Below, one piece after another: positions 1 to 6,034 of a stretch of 9,207 bases of DNA. This DNA is from an uncultured Succinatimonas sp. (lineage in GTDB: Bacteria; Pseudomonadota; Gammaproteobacteria; Enterobacterales; Succinivibrionaceae). Position numbers and translations under genes: made by a program. The first letter of the stretch is position 1; every line of letters begins with the position of its first letter. Under the pieces are notes generated by a model. It ran no database searches. It was given only the letters and a program-made list of their open reading frames with translations, and was not told the origin of the DNA. The stretch spans positions 1-9,207 of the forward strand of contig CALFLJ010000038.1 of the NCBI GenBank assembly GCA_937880335.1, in the 5' to 3' direction.

Positions 1-73
1 TGAAATTGAAAATACTAGAAGATATCTTGATGGTGAGGATGTTTTTGAGTTATTAAAAGAGGAAGAACTGTAA
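1..73 (+). CDS. 3' end of an unidentified upstream gene (partial)
   Basis: The frame starting at base 2 is open from the window edge for 23 codons and stops with TAA at 71-73. The visible tail is very acidic and ends KEEEL. The stop lies 2 bp before the ATG of the phosphatase gene, the spacing expected of two translationally coupled genes in one operon, and the acidic tail codons supply the purine-rich stretch that could act as that gene's ribosome binding site. Too little is visible to name a family. An open frame of this length could occur by chance, so the call rests mainly on its position. Confidence 0.5.
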   Translation, partial: EIENTRRYLDGEDVFELLKEEEL

Positions 74-75
74 AA

Positions 76-726
76 ATGGCAGTAGCATTCTTTGATATGG
101 ACGGCACCTTAGTTGATGGTGACACCAATGATTTAAGCCTGCGTTATTTTATTGAGCATGGTTTGGCAAATAAAGAAAGATATACAAAGTTGCATCATTA
201 TGCGCAAATGTTTTTTGAAGGTGTTTTAGACATCAATACCTTTATAAAATTTGCCGTTGAACCTTTAGTGGGAATAAACAAAGATAAGCTTAACGCCATA
301 TTAGATGATTGTGTAAAAACCATGATCCTCCCCCGTATAAAAAAGGGTGCGAAAGAGGCTATAGAATTTCATAAACAACGCGGAGATATAAGCCTTATTG
401 TTACATCCACCATGGATTATTTAGTCGAGCATATAGCAAAGGGCGTGGGTATAGATCATATTATCGCCGCTCCTATGGAAAAAATTGATGGAGTTCTAAC
501 CGGCAGACAGGCAGGTTTGGTTCCGTTTCAGGGCGATAAAGTTGTAAGAATTCAGGATTTTATACAAAAACATGGGCTAAACTTAAAAGACAGCTATGCT
601 TATGGAGATAGTGTCAACGATCTCCCCATGTTGCTTTTATGTGAAAATCGCTTTGCAATTGATCCTAATGAAAAACTTATACAACATCCTGACTTTAACA
701 AACTTATACAAAAATCCTGGATCTAA
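76..726 (+). CDS. HAD-superfamily subclass IB phosphatase (SerB-like)
   Basis: This is a cytosolic haloacid dehalogenase-type phosphohydrolase of 216 residues, the usual size for the IB subclass related to phosphoserine phosphatase. All four HAD motifs are visible. Motif I is DMDGTL, with nucleophile Asp7 and general acid/base Asp9. Motif II is VTST near residues 109-112. Motif III is a Lys near 155 in GDK. Motif IV is YGDSVNDLPML, with Mg-binding Asp178 and Asp182. The helical cap lies between motifs I and II (about 15-100), as in C1-capped members. The start is the ATG at 76, preceded by the purine-rich GAGGAAG at 59-65. The gene follows an upstream frame by 2 bp, so it is probably the last gene of an operon. 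Substrate cannot be read from sequence: phosphoserine, another small phosphomonoester or a lipid phosphate are all possible. There is no signal peptide. Family is confident, substrate is not. Confidence 0.88.
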   Translation: MAVAFFDMDGTLVDGDTNDLSLRYFIEHGLANKERYTKLHHYAQMFFEGVLDINTFIKFAVEPLVGINKDKLNAILDDCVKTMILPRIKKGAKEAIEFHKQRGDISLIVTSTMDYLVEHIAKGVGIDHIIAAPMEKIDGVLTGRQAGLVPFQGDKVVRIQDFIQKHGLNLKDSYAYGDSVNDLPMLLLCENRFAIDPNEKLIQHPDFNKLIQKSWI

Positions 727-730
727 GCTT

Positions 731-1312
731 TCAGTTGTGCTGTAAAAGCTTATCAATAACGTCTGTTATTTCGTCAGATTTATTATTGTTTTTAGGCGAA
801 TTTTTGTTGTAGGAATTCGCCTTATCTGAACTGTATTTTTCATACTGTAAATGCTCAGTTTCTCTTTGAGCTCGCATTTCAGCTTTTTCTCGATTTACCT
901 TAGCCTCATCTCCAAACCATGAGGATAAAGTATTAAGTCTTTTATCAGATTCAAAAGTATAAACCGACTCAGATTGATTTAATCGCAAAGCCTCATTCAA
1001 ATTTGAACCTCCATAATTTCCGCCTAAACTATTGCTTGAGGCCATGGATCTACGGTAGGAATTTGAATTACTTTGCTGATGTTTAAAGGATCTAATTTCA
1101 TTTTGTTTTTTGTAATTTTTTATTTGAGTATTAAAAGTCTGATCCTGTTTTATTTGCTCCCTTAAGGCCCGGCGCTTTGCTTTAAGATCAGACTTTGAAT
1201 CATAAGAGGAAAAAAAGCCCATGGCACTTGCATGGGGAAATATGTAATCTCTTGTAAAGCCAATAGATAAAACGCAAAGTAAAGGTAAAAGATACTTTAA
1301 ATGCTTTGTCAT
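731..1312 (-). CDS. Unrecognised exported or membrane-anchored Ser/Asn-rich protein
   Basis: I do not recognise this 193-residue protein. Its N-terminus has Lys at 3 and 6 followed by a hydrophobic run (about 8-19), then a polar stretch ending HASA near residues 27-30. That looks like a signal peptide cleaved after Ala30, or an uncleaved anchor. The rest is hydrophilic. It has a basic helical segment (about 40-70, rich in Lys/Arg/Gln), a low-complexity Ser/Asn/Gly stretch (about 80-105), a charged helical stretch (about 135-160) and an Asn/Lys-rich linker (165-180). A short amphipathic C-terminal helix follows. Cys13 is inside the hydrophobic core without a lipobox, so it is probably not a lipoprotein. 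A weak GAGAG lies about 12 nt before the ATG. It converges on the phosphatase gene with only 4 bp between their ends. It could be a lineage-specific envelope protein; no function is assigned. Confidence 0.65.
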   Translation of the reverse strand: MTKHLKYLLPLLCVLSIGFTRDYIFPHASAMGFFSSYDSKSDLKAKRRALREQIKQDQTFNTQIKNYKKQNEIRSFKHQQSNSNSYRRSMASSNSLGGNYGGSNLNEALRLNQSESVYTFESDKRLNTLSSWFGDEAKVNREKAEMRAQRETEHLQYEKYSSDKANSYNKNSPKNNNKSDEITDVIDKLLQHN

Positions 1313-1779
1313 TAGGCTTTAGCTCTCTTTTTTTTGTTAATTCAAGATACACATTACAGTATATAACTATATTCTAATTTTTTTATACTATTTATCAAAT
1401 TCATCTACCGTATATATATTAATAACATATTGATTTTTCTTAAAATAATACATTTTTGTTATTTATAATAATTATTATCTGATACTTAGGGGGGCAATTT
1501 ATAGAATATTAAATGAGAGAAAGTTAATAAGATTATGTTTTTCTACAGGTAGTTATTTAATTAGACTTGCAGATTAATAAAAAAATAAACAAAAGGATGA
1601 CTATTTATAATGTAAATTAAGATAAAAATAACTTTTGCATAATTTGAGCAATTTTATTTTTTAGATTTTAGATTATAATACACAATATTTGTTTTTTTTG
1701 TTTGATTTCAATAAGTTAACTAAAACAAGGATTATCTTAGGCAGACAAAATTACATTCAGAAATTGAATATAAATATAT
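1313..1779. other. Very AT-rich intergenic region, 467 bp
   Basis: No reading frame longer than a few codons, no tRNA-like fold and no convincing stem-loop followed by a T-run was found on either strand. The stretch must hold the promoter of the minus-strand gene at 731-1312 and the 3' end of the transcript from 1780-2448. It is markedly more AT-rich than the flanking genes, with many A and T tracts that produce -10-like matches by chance. The one compositional exception is a run of six G at about 1489-1494. The base composition is what H-NS-like silencers or an old decayed gene would show, but nothing specific can be claimed. Confidence 0.6.
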
Positions 1780-2448
1780 TTAATCACGCTTAAAAAGCTT
1801 TTGTCTTAAATTTAAAGACTTGATTTTATAAGATCCTCTATCAAGATTGTTTATAGATAAACGTGCCCCCAAGATTCTTCTTGCTACAGTTTTATGTGCA
1901 TGAATATCATCAACACAATAAAGCTTAGGGTTCTTTCTGTCTATAAAGACCTTGGCAATTTGATTTTTATGATAATGCTGCCTAAAGCCATATCGTACAG
2001 CTCCTGTAAAAAACCTAGGCTGTACTGATCCTACCTCTTTATATAAAACAGCGCTTTTTCTTAATCTCATAAACGGAGGAAAGTTAAAAATACCTTTGCC
2101 CTGTACATCCAAAAGCACGATAGCATAAGCCTCAGTTGCAATCGGAAGACGATCGTTTTTTAACTTGCGACTTAAATAGTTGAAGTAACACAGTCTTAGA
2201 ACATATAAAGTAAGGTAGATTGAAAAGATAAGACTTAGTAATAGAAAATAATTACTTGTGGGAAAAATATCCGCATGCCCCGTGATTTGCAAAACAAAAA
2301 TCAATGACAGAAGACATGCGACTACAAAAAAGGATGTGCCAAGACCCTTTTTACAAATTGTATCAACCACATTTACAGAAAATTTAATTCCAGCTTTTTG
2401 CAGATAACTCTGCAAATAAACATTAGGTGGCAATTGACGATCTGGCAC
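1780..2448 (-). CDS. Two-TM inner-membrane protein of unknown function, downstream of putP
   Basis: This 222-residue protein is not recognised as a named family. The N-terminal 35 residues are soluble. Two hydrophobic segments at about 39-55 and 66-87 are joined by a short polar loop and followed by a basic stretch (LSRKLKNDR). By the positive-inside rule this places both the N-terminus and the long C-terminal domain (about 95-222) in the cytoplasm. The C-terminal domain looks folded, with beta-rich segments such as AYAIVLLDV and KVFIDRKNPKLYCVD. The latter recalls DUF3592-type membrane proteins, though I would not assign it. The start is GTG at 2448, with AAGGAA 6 nt upstream, so the start is well supported. 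The gene begins 18 bp after the putP stop and is probably co-transcribed. It may be an accessory protein of the transporter or simply a passenger in the operon. Confidence 0.75.
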   Translation of the reverse strand: MPDRQLPPNVYLQSYLQKAGIKFSVNVVDTICKKGLGTSFFVVACLLSLIFVLQITGHADIFPTSNYFLLLSLIFSIYLTLYVLRLCYFNYLSRKLKNDRLPIATEAYAIVLLDVQGKGIFNFPPFMRLRKSAVLYKEVGSVQPRFFTGAVRYGFRQHYHKNQIAKVFIDRKNPKLYCVDDIHAHKTVARRILGARLSINNLDRGSYKIKSLNLRQKLFKRD

Positions 2449-2466
2449 AATTATTCCTTAAATTAT

Positions 2467-3945
2467 CTAGCGATCTTTAACCTCAAGCCAGAAGCGACGC
2501 TCTAGATCTAAAAATAGAGTTTCGACCTTAGAGTTAGGCTTGTATGTTGCTAATGTTACCACAAAGATAGACAGTGTTGATAAAATAAATCCTGGAACTA
2601 AGGAATATAGATCAAAAAACTGACCAATTTCCCAAACAATAACAGTTATAGCGCCCACAGTCATACCAGCTATAGCCCCATTTAAATTCATTTTCTTCCA
2701 AAAGAGGGATAAAAGAATTGTAGGACCAAAAGAGGCTCCGAAACCTGCCCAAGCATAAGATACAAGCTTAAGAACGCCTGAGTTTGGATCAAGTGCAATA
2801 ATATAAGCTACGATAGCAACTAATAATAAAGTCAAACGCCCCATCCAGACCAATTCTGTCTGTGAGGCATGAGGACGAATAAATTTAGCATAAAAATCTG
2901 ATGTTAAAGTGGTTGAAGCTACGAGTAGCTGGCATGATAAGGTACTCATAATGGCAGCTAAAATAGCGGAGAGCAAAATACCGGCAATCCATGGAGTAAA
3001 CAGAGTCTGTGTAACGATAATGAAAATCTGCTCTGGATTATTAACTGAGATCTCAGGATGTTTTGCAGCAAATGCAACACCATAGTAACCTACGGCTACA
3101 GCACCTGCAAGACAGAAGATCATCCAGGAAATACTAATTCTACGAGCTCCGCCCATACCACGAACTGAGGCTGCAGCCATAAAGCGGACTAAGATATGAG
3201 GCTGCCCCATATAGCCTAAGCCCCAGCCTGCAAGTGAGACGAGACTTATAAAAGATACGCCTTTTAACATATTACTCATATCAATGTCTTTAGCTGCAAC
3301 TAATGCATTAGCCTCTGAGAGGGAACCTACGTCCATGATGATGATAATAGGGGTGATGATTAAAGCAAAAATCATTAAAGTAGCCTGAACACAGTCAGTC
3401 CAGCTTACAGCTAAAAAGCCACCGATAAATACATAAAGTATAGTTGAGGCTGCACCTACTAAAAGTGCATTGTGGTAGTCCATATGGAATGTCTGCTCAA
3501 ATAAACGAGCTCCAGATACCATACCTGAGGCGCAATAAACCACAAAGAAAACAAGGATGATGACAGCAGAAACTAATGCTGTAACACGCCATTTATCTTG
3601 GAAACGGGCAGAAAGATAATCCGGTAAGGTTAATGCATCAGAAACATTAGCTGTAAATGAACGCAAACGGGCTGCAACAAACTTGAAATTACACCATTGT
3701 CCTATGGTAAGGCCTATGGCAATCCAAGCTTGAGAAATACCGGCAATATAAAGAGCACCGGGAAGCCCCATTAGGAGCCAGCCTGACATATCCGAGGCGC
3801 CAGCTGACAAACCTGTAACAATACGTCCTAAGCGACGTCCACCTAAAACATAATCATTAAGGGATGATGTAGCTCGAGCAGCCATAATGCCGATCACTAT
3901 CATCAAACAAATATAGACAATAAAAGTTGTAGTAGTTGTAAACAT
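2467..3945 (-). CDS. putP: Sodium/proline symporter PutP
   Basis: Inner-membrane Na+-coupled proline uptake carrier of the solute:sodium symporter family, with the expected series of about 13 hydrophobic segments. From the start chosen here it has 492 residues, against 502 in E. coli. The match to E. coli PutP is recognisable throughout. Early on it has the Na+-site segment SAGASDMSGW, whose Asp and Ser (residues 52 and 54) correspond to E. coli Asp55 and Ser57. It also has FIGGFLAVSWTD, GWGLGYMGQPHIL and the second Na+/substrate motif IMSTLSCQLL (Ser334, Thr335), then SYAWAGFGASFGP. The frame stays open upstream to a TTG at 3993. I prefer ATG 3945 because it matches the E. coli N-terminus and the upstream TTG lies between a terminator and the likely promoter. 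No clear Shine-Dalgarno precedes the ATG. The two-TM gene follows 18 bp downstream. No putA is visible, so use as nutrient or osmolyte is open. Confidence 0.95.
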   Translation of the reverse strand: MFTTTTTFIVYICLMIVIGIMAARATSSLNDYVLGGRRLGRIVTGLSAGASDMSGWLLMGLPGALYIAGISQAWIAIGLTIGQWCNFKFVAARLRSFTANVSDALTLPDYLSARFQDKWRVTALVSAVIILVFFVVYCASGMVSGARLFEQTFHMDYHNALLVGAASTILYVFIGGFLAVSWTDCVQATLMIFALIITPIIIIMDVGSLSEANALVAAKDIDMSNMLKGVSFISLVSLAGWGLGYMGQPHILVRFMAAASVRGMGGARRISISWMIFCLAGAVAVGYYGVAFAAKHPEISVNNPEQIFIIVTQTLFTPWIAGILLSAILAAIMSTLSCQLLVASTTLTSDFYAKFIRPHASQTELVWMGRLTLLLVAIVAYIIALDPNSGVLKLVSYAWAGFGASFGPTILLSLFWKKMNLNGAIAGMTVGAITVIVWEIGQFFDLYSLVPGFILSTLSIFVVTLATYKPNSKVETLFLDLERRFWLEVKDR

Positions 3946-3983
3946 GATATAAGCAAATAAAAGAACGAAAAAATAATTAGTTA

Positions 3984-4012
3984 ATTCTAACAAAAAAAGG
4001 CCTTGATGGCAC
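3984..4012 (-). promoter_or_regulatory. Likely putP promoter (extended -10)
   Basis: Read on the minus strand, TAGAAT (3984-3989) matches the -10 consensus at 5 of 6 positions and is preceded by TGT, an extended -10 element. GTGCCA (4007-4012), 17 bp upstream, is a weak -35. Transcription would begin near 3976-3978, about 30 nt before the preferred putP ATG and downstream of the alternative TTG. The -35 lies inside the nadE terminator hairpin. This is inferred from consensus only. Confidence 0.4.
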
Positions 4013-4027
4013 TTATGACATCAAGGC
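3992..4027 (-). terminator. Rho-independent terminator of nadE
   Basis: On the minus strand a perfect 9-bp stem (GCCTTGATG pairing with CATCAAGGC, plus-strand 4000-4008 and 4019-4027) with a 10-nt loop is followed after one C by seven T (3992-3998). It begins about 45 nt after the nadE stop codon. It is oriented for nadE and separates it from putP. Confidence 0.9.
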
Positions 4028-4071
4028 TATTTATTTGCCCTATTTTGAAGCTTTTTTTGTTATTTTATCTT

Positions 4072-5934
4072 CTAATTTTTAAGTGAGCTTAATAAACTTC
4101 TGTATCCGTCATTTAAAAGAGGGAACACAAAGCCGTTTTTTGCATTAACGTCGGCTTTTTCAATATGGAAACTCATAGCACTGCGCTCTCGTTTCCACTG
4201 ATTTTTTGCAAACTTATCAAAATACTTAACAATAAAAGCTAAAAGCTCATCATCCGTAAATTCTTTATAAGATTTTTTCAGCTCTTCTAAAATAAGGCTT
4301 GGGGGCAGGTTATTAATTTGATGAAGAGTGTGAATCTCATCTAAAACAACATATGGCATAAGATCACGTTCATCTGTTTGATTTCCACCAGGACGAAGTT
4401 CTGCTGTCGGCGCTTGTACTGCCACATAAGACATATCGTTAAGCTCTATATGTAAATCCTTATCCACCATAAGACCATTATTGGCTATATGGCTGTTAAT
4501 TTTTAGAATTCTGCTTTTAGATATGCCAGCAATTGGAGCTACGCCACCTGCAGTATCACCGTCCATAGTGCAATAACCTACACAAGCCTCAGAGCAATTA
4601 CTTGTAACTATCAGCAACTTATTTAAACGATTTGCAATCATCCAAATACCCGGGGCTCTTACTCGAGCCTGAATATTCTGTAAGGCAAGATCATCTTTTT
4701 CCCAGGATAGTGGATTGTCTTTGCTTGTGGCATTTATAAGCTCTATATAGTCTTTAACTAAATTTGAAATTGACCACTCATAATGCTTTGCACCTATATT
4801 ATGAGCTAATTTAAAGGCTGCCGTTTTTGTAACATCACCTGAGACATCTGAGCCCTGATAAACTGTAGTCAATATAAACGGCATTACAAGATCTTTAATA
4901 TAACTCTCATAGTCTCTATCTATTTTAGGTAGTTTAAAACCTAAGGAAGTCATGAGATCAAAATAAGCATCAAAACCCAGATCATTTAAGGCTGCAATTT
5001 GTCCATATAAAACACATGTTGCACATAAAGCTGAATCAGCTCCTCCTGAAAGAGATAAAGCAAACCCCTTAGATCTTGTTTTTACCATCCAGTCAAAAAG
5101 GCCTAATGACACGGCTCGTACAATAGTGTCATATTCACAAAGCTCTTTGCATATTCCAAATGAGGCATCAAATAAAGCTTCTCTGTCAAATGGCAGAAGC
5201 TTTGATTTAGCTAAAAGCTTACCGTTTTGTGCAGCGTAAAAGCGACCTTCAAATATTTCATCACCGCTCTCACATCCCATAAGATTGGAGGTTAAAACCA
5301 GGCAATTTAGTTTTGCAGAAAGATTTACTAAAAAATCTTCACGCTCTTTATAGGCTCCTAATTCAAAACGTACACAACTTGGGATTATCACAACGTCGGC
5401 GCCTGTCACAGCATTATGATCTGCCTCGTTAAAGTAAATTCCTAATTTAACGCCACATATATCTAAAATATTGCTATCATCTGATGATGAGGATAGTTTG
5501 AACCTGTCTGAGCCCACTATAAACTCAACCTCATTACTGGACGTTGCATATGCACGAATACGCTTGTCGCGACTATCTAAAAATGATTTTACAGACAGAA
5601 TTCCTAAAATAGCGCCTTGTTTTAACAGAACATAGCAGTCGTAAATACGACCCTCTGTTCCCTGTAAACTTGCCCCTACACCTATTATGATACTTTCTGG
5701 CAATTCATATTTTAAGCGCAACAAAGATGATACAGTGGCTTTGGTATATTCTTTGTGCAATGGCATATCACCTGAATTGTATCCACCTAAACATAATTCT
5801 GGAAAAGCTACAAAACTATATCCTAACTTTGCAGCTTTTTTTGATAAACTTATAACATGATTTGTGTTACCGATAAAATCAAGCGCTATAGAGTTAAACT
5901 GAGCTGACGCAAATATCTTATAATATGTAGTCAT
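4072..5934 (-). CDS. nadE: Two-domain NAD+ synthetase with altered glutaminase nucleophile
   Basis: Catalyses the last step of NAD+ synthesis, ATP-dependent amidation of nicotinate adenine dinucleotide, in the cytosol. At 620 residues it has the architecture of glutamine-dependent synthetases of the Mycobacterium tuberculosis type. A nitrilase-like domain (about 5-265) is followed by an NAD synthase domain (about 275-620). The synthase domain is complete: P-loop LSGGADSA (Asp300 within it), the VTSNCSEACVGYCTMDGD segment (about 444-460) and APTAELRP (about 508-515) followed by NQTDE. In the nitrilase domain Glu46 (FPELCLGGY) and Lys116 (VKSFL) of the catalytic triad are present. Where the family has CED, this protein reads NEA: codon 5428-5430 gives Asn169 in GIYFNEADH. 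Glutamine hydrolysis may therefore be lost, leaving free ammonia as donor. The ATG at 5934 has GAGGT 6 nt upstream. It is divergent from glgX and has its own terminator. Confidence 0.93.
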   Translation of the reverse strand: MTTYYKIFASAQFNSIALDFIGNTNHVISLSKKAAKLGYSFVAFPELCLGGYNSGDMPLHKEYTKATVSSLLRLKYELPESIIIGVGASLQGTEGRIYDCYVLLKQGAILGILSVKSFLDSRDKRIRAYATSSNEVEFIVGSDRFKLSSSSDDSNILDICGVKLGIYFNEADHNAVTGADVVIIPSCVRFELGAYKEREDFLVNLSAKLNCLVLTSNLMGCESGDEIFEGRFYAAQNGKLLAKSKLLPFDREALFDASFGICKELCEYDTIVRAVSLGLFDWMVKTRSKGFALSLSGGADSALCATCVLYGQIAALNDLGFDAYFDLMTSLGFKLPKIDRDYESYIKDLVMPFILTTVYQGSDVSGDVTKTAAFKLAHNIGAKHYEWSISNLVKDYIELINATSKDNPLSWEKDDLALQNIQARVRAPGIWMIANRLNKLLIVTSNCSEACVGYCTMDGDTAGGVAPIAGISKSRILKINSHIANNGLMVDKDLHIELNDMSYVAVQAPTAELRPGGNQTDERDLMPYVVLDEIHTLHQINNLPPSLILEELKKSYKEFTDDELLAFIVKYFDKFAKNQWKRERSAMSFHIEKADVNAKNGFVFPLLNDGYRSLLSSLKN

Positions 5935-5960
5935 AAATAAACCTCACACTGAATGTTTGT

Positions 5961-5989
5961 TTCAAAATAACACATTTTAAGTGTAAGAT
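5961..5989 (+). promoter_or_regulatory. Possible glgX promoter
   Basis: TTCAAA (5961-5966) and TAAGAT (5984-5989) are separated by 17 bp, each matching the sigma-70 consensus at 4 of 6 positions. They lie 45 bp before the glgX GTG. The site overlaps the proposed nadE promoter on the other strand, so the two divergent genes would compete for or share this control region. Confidence 0.35.
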
Positions 5990-5994
5990 TTCAA
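5966..5994 (-). promoter_or_regulatory. Possible nadE promoter
   Basis: On the minus strand TTGAAA (5989-5994) matches the -35 consensus at 5 of 6 positions. The -10 position 17 bp away reads GTTATT (5966-5971), a poor hexamer, but it is preceded by TGT as in extended -10 promoters. The predicted start lies about 25 nt before the nadE ATG. This is a consensus match only, in AT-rich DNA. Confidence 0.3.
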
Positions 5995-5995
5995 C

Positions 5996-6010
5996 CGCTT
6001 TAAAAAAGCG
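5996..6010. promoter_or_regulatory. Palindrome in the nadE-glgX spacer, possible operator
   Basis: CGCTTT and AAAGCG form a perfect 6-bp inverted repeat around AAA. It lies at the expected glgX transcription start and directly upstream of the proposed nadE -35. A regulator bound here could affect both genes. A second, looser dyad (ACAC at 5970-5973 and GTGT at 5981-5984) lies nearby. I do not recognise either as a known operator. Confidence 0.25.
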
Positions 6011-6034
6011 CATAAAACAAGGACTTTTTGCTAA

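Noticed and set aside
725..751. Inverted repeat AAGCTTT / AAAGCTT at the junction of the two convergent genes, considered as a bidirectional terminator
   Set aside because: The stem is only 7 bp with two G-C pairs, the loop is 13 nt, no T-run follows on the plus strand, and it overlaps coding sequence.
1270..1312. Lipoprotein signal in the 731-1312 protein (Cys13)
   Set aside because: The Cys lies inside the hydrophobic core, preceded by PLL rather than a lipobox, so lipid attachment is unlikely.
1358..1363. TATACT on the minus strand as a -10 for the 731-1312 gene, and TATAAT at 1674-1679 on the plus strand
   Set aside because: Neither has an acceptable -35 at 16-18 bp, and such matches are expected by chance in DNA this AT-rich.
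3946..3993. N-terminal extension of PutP by 16 residues from the TTG at 3993
   Set aside because: The extension has no counterpart in E. coli PutP, and the TTG lies upstream of the likely transcription start, next to the nadE terminator T-run.
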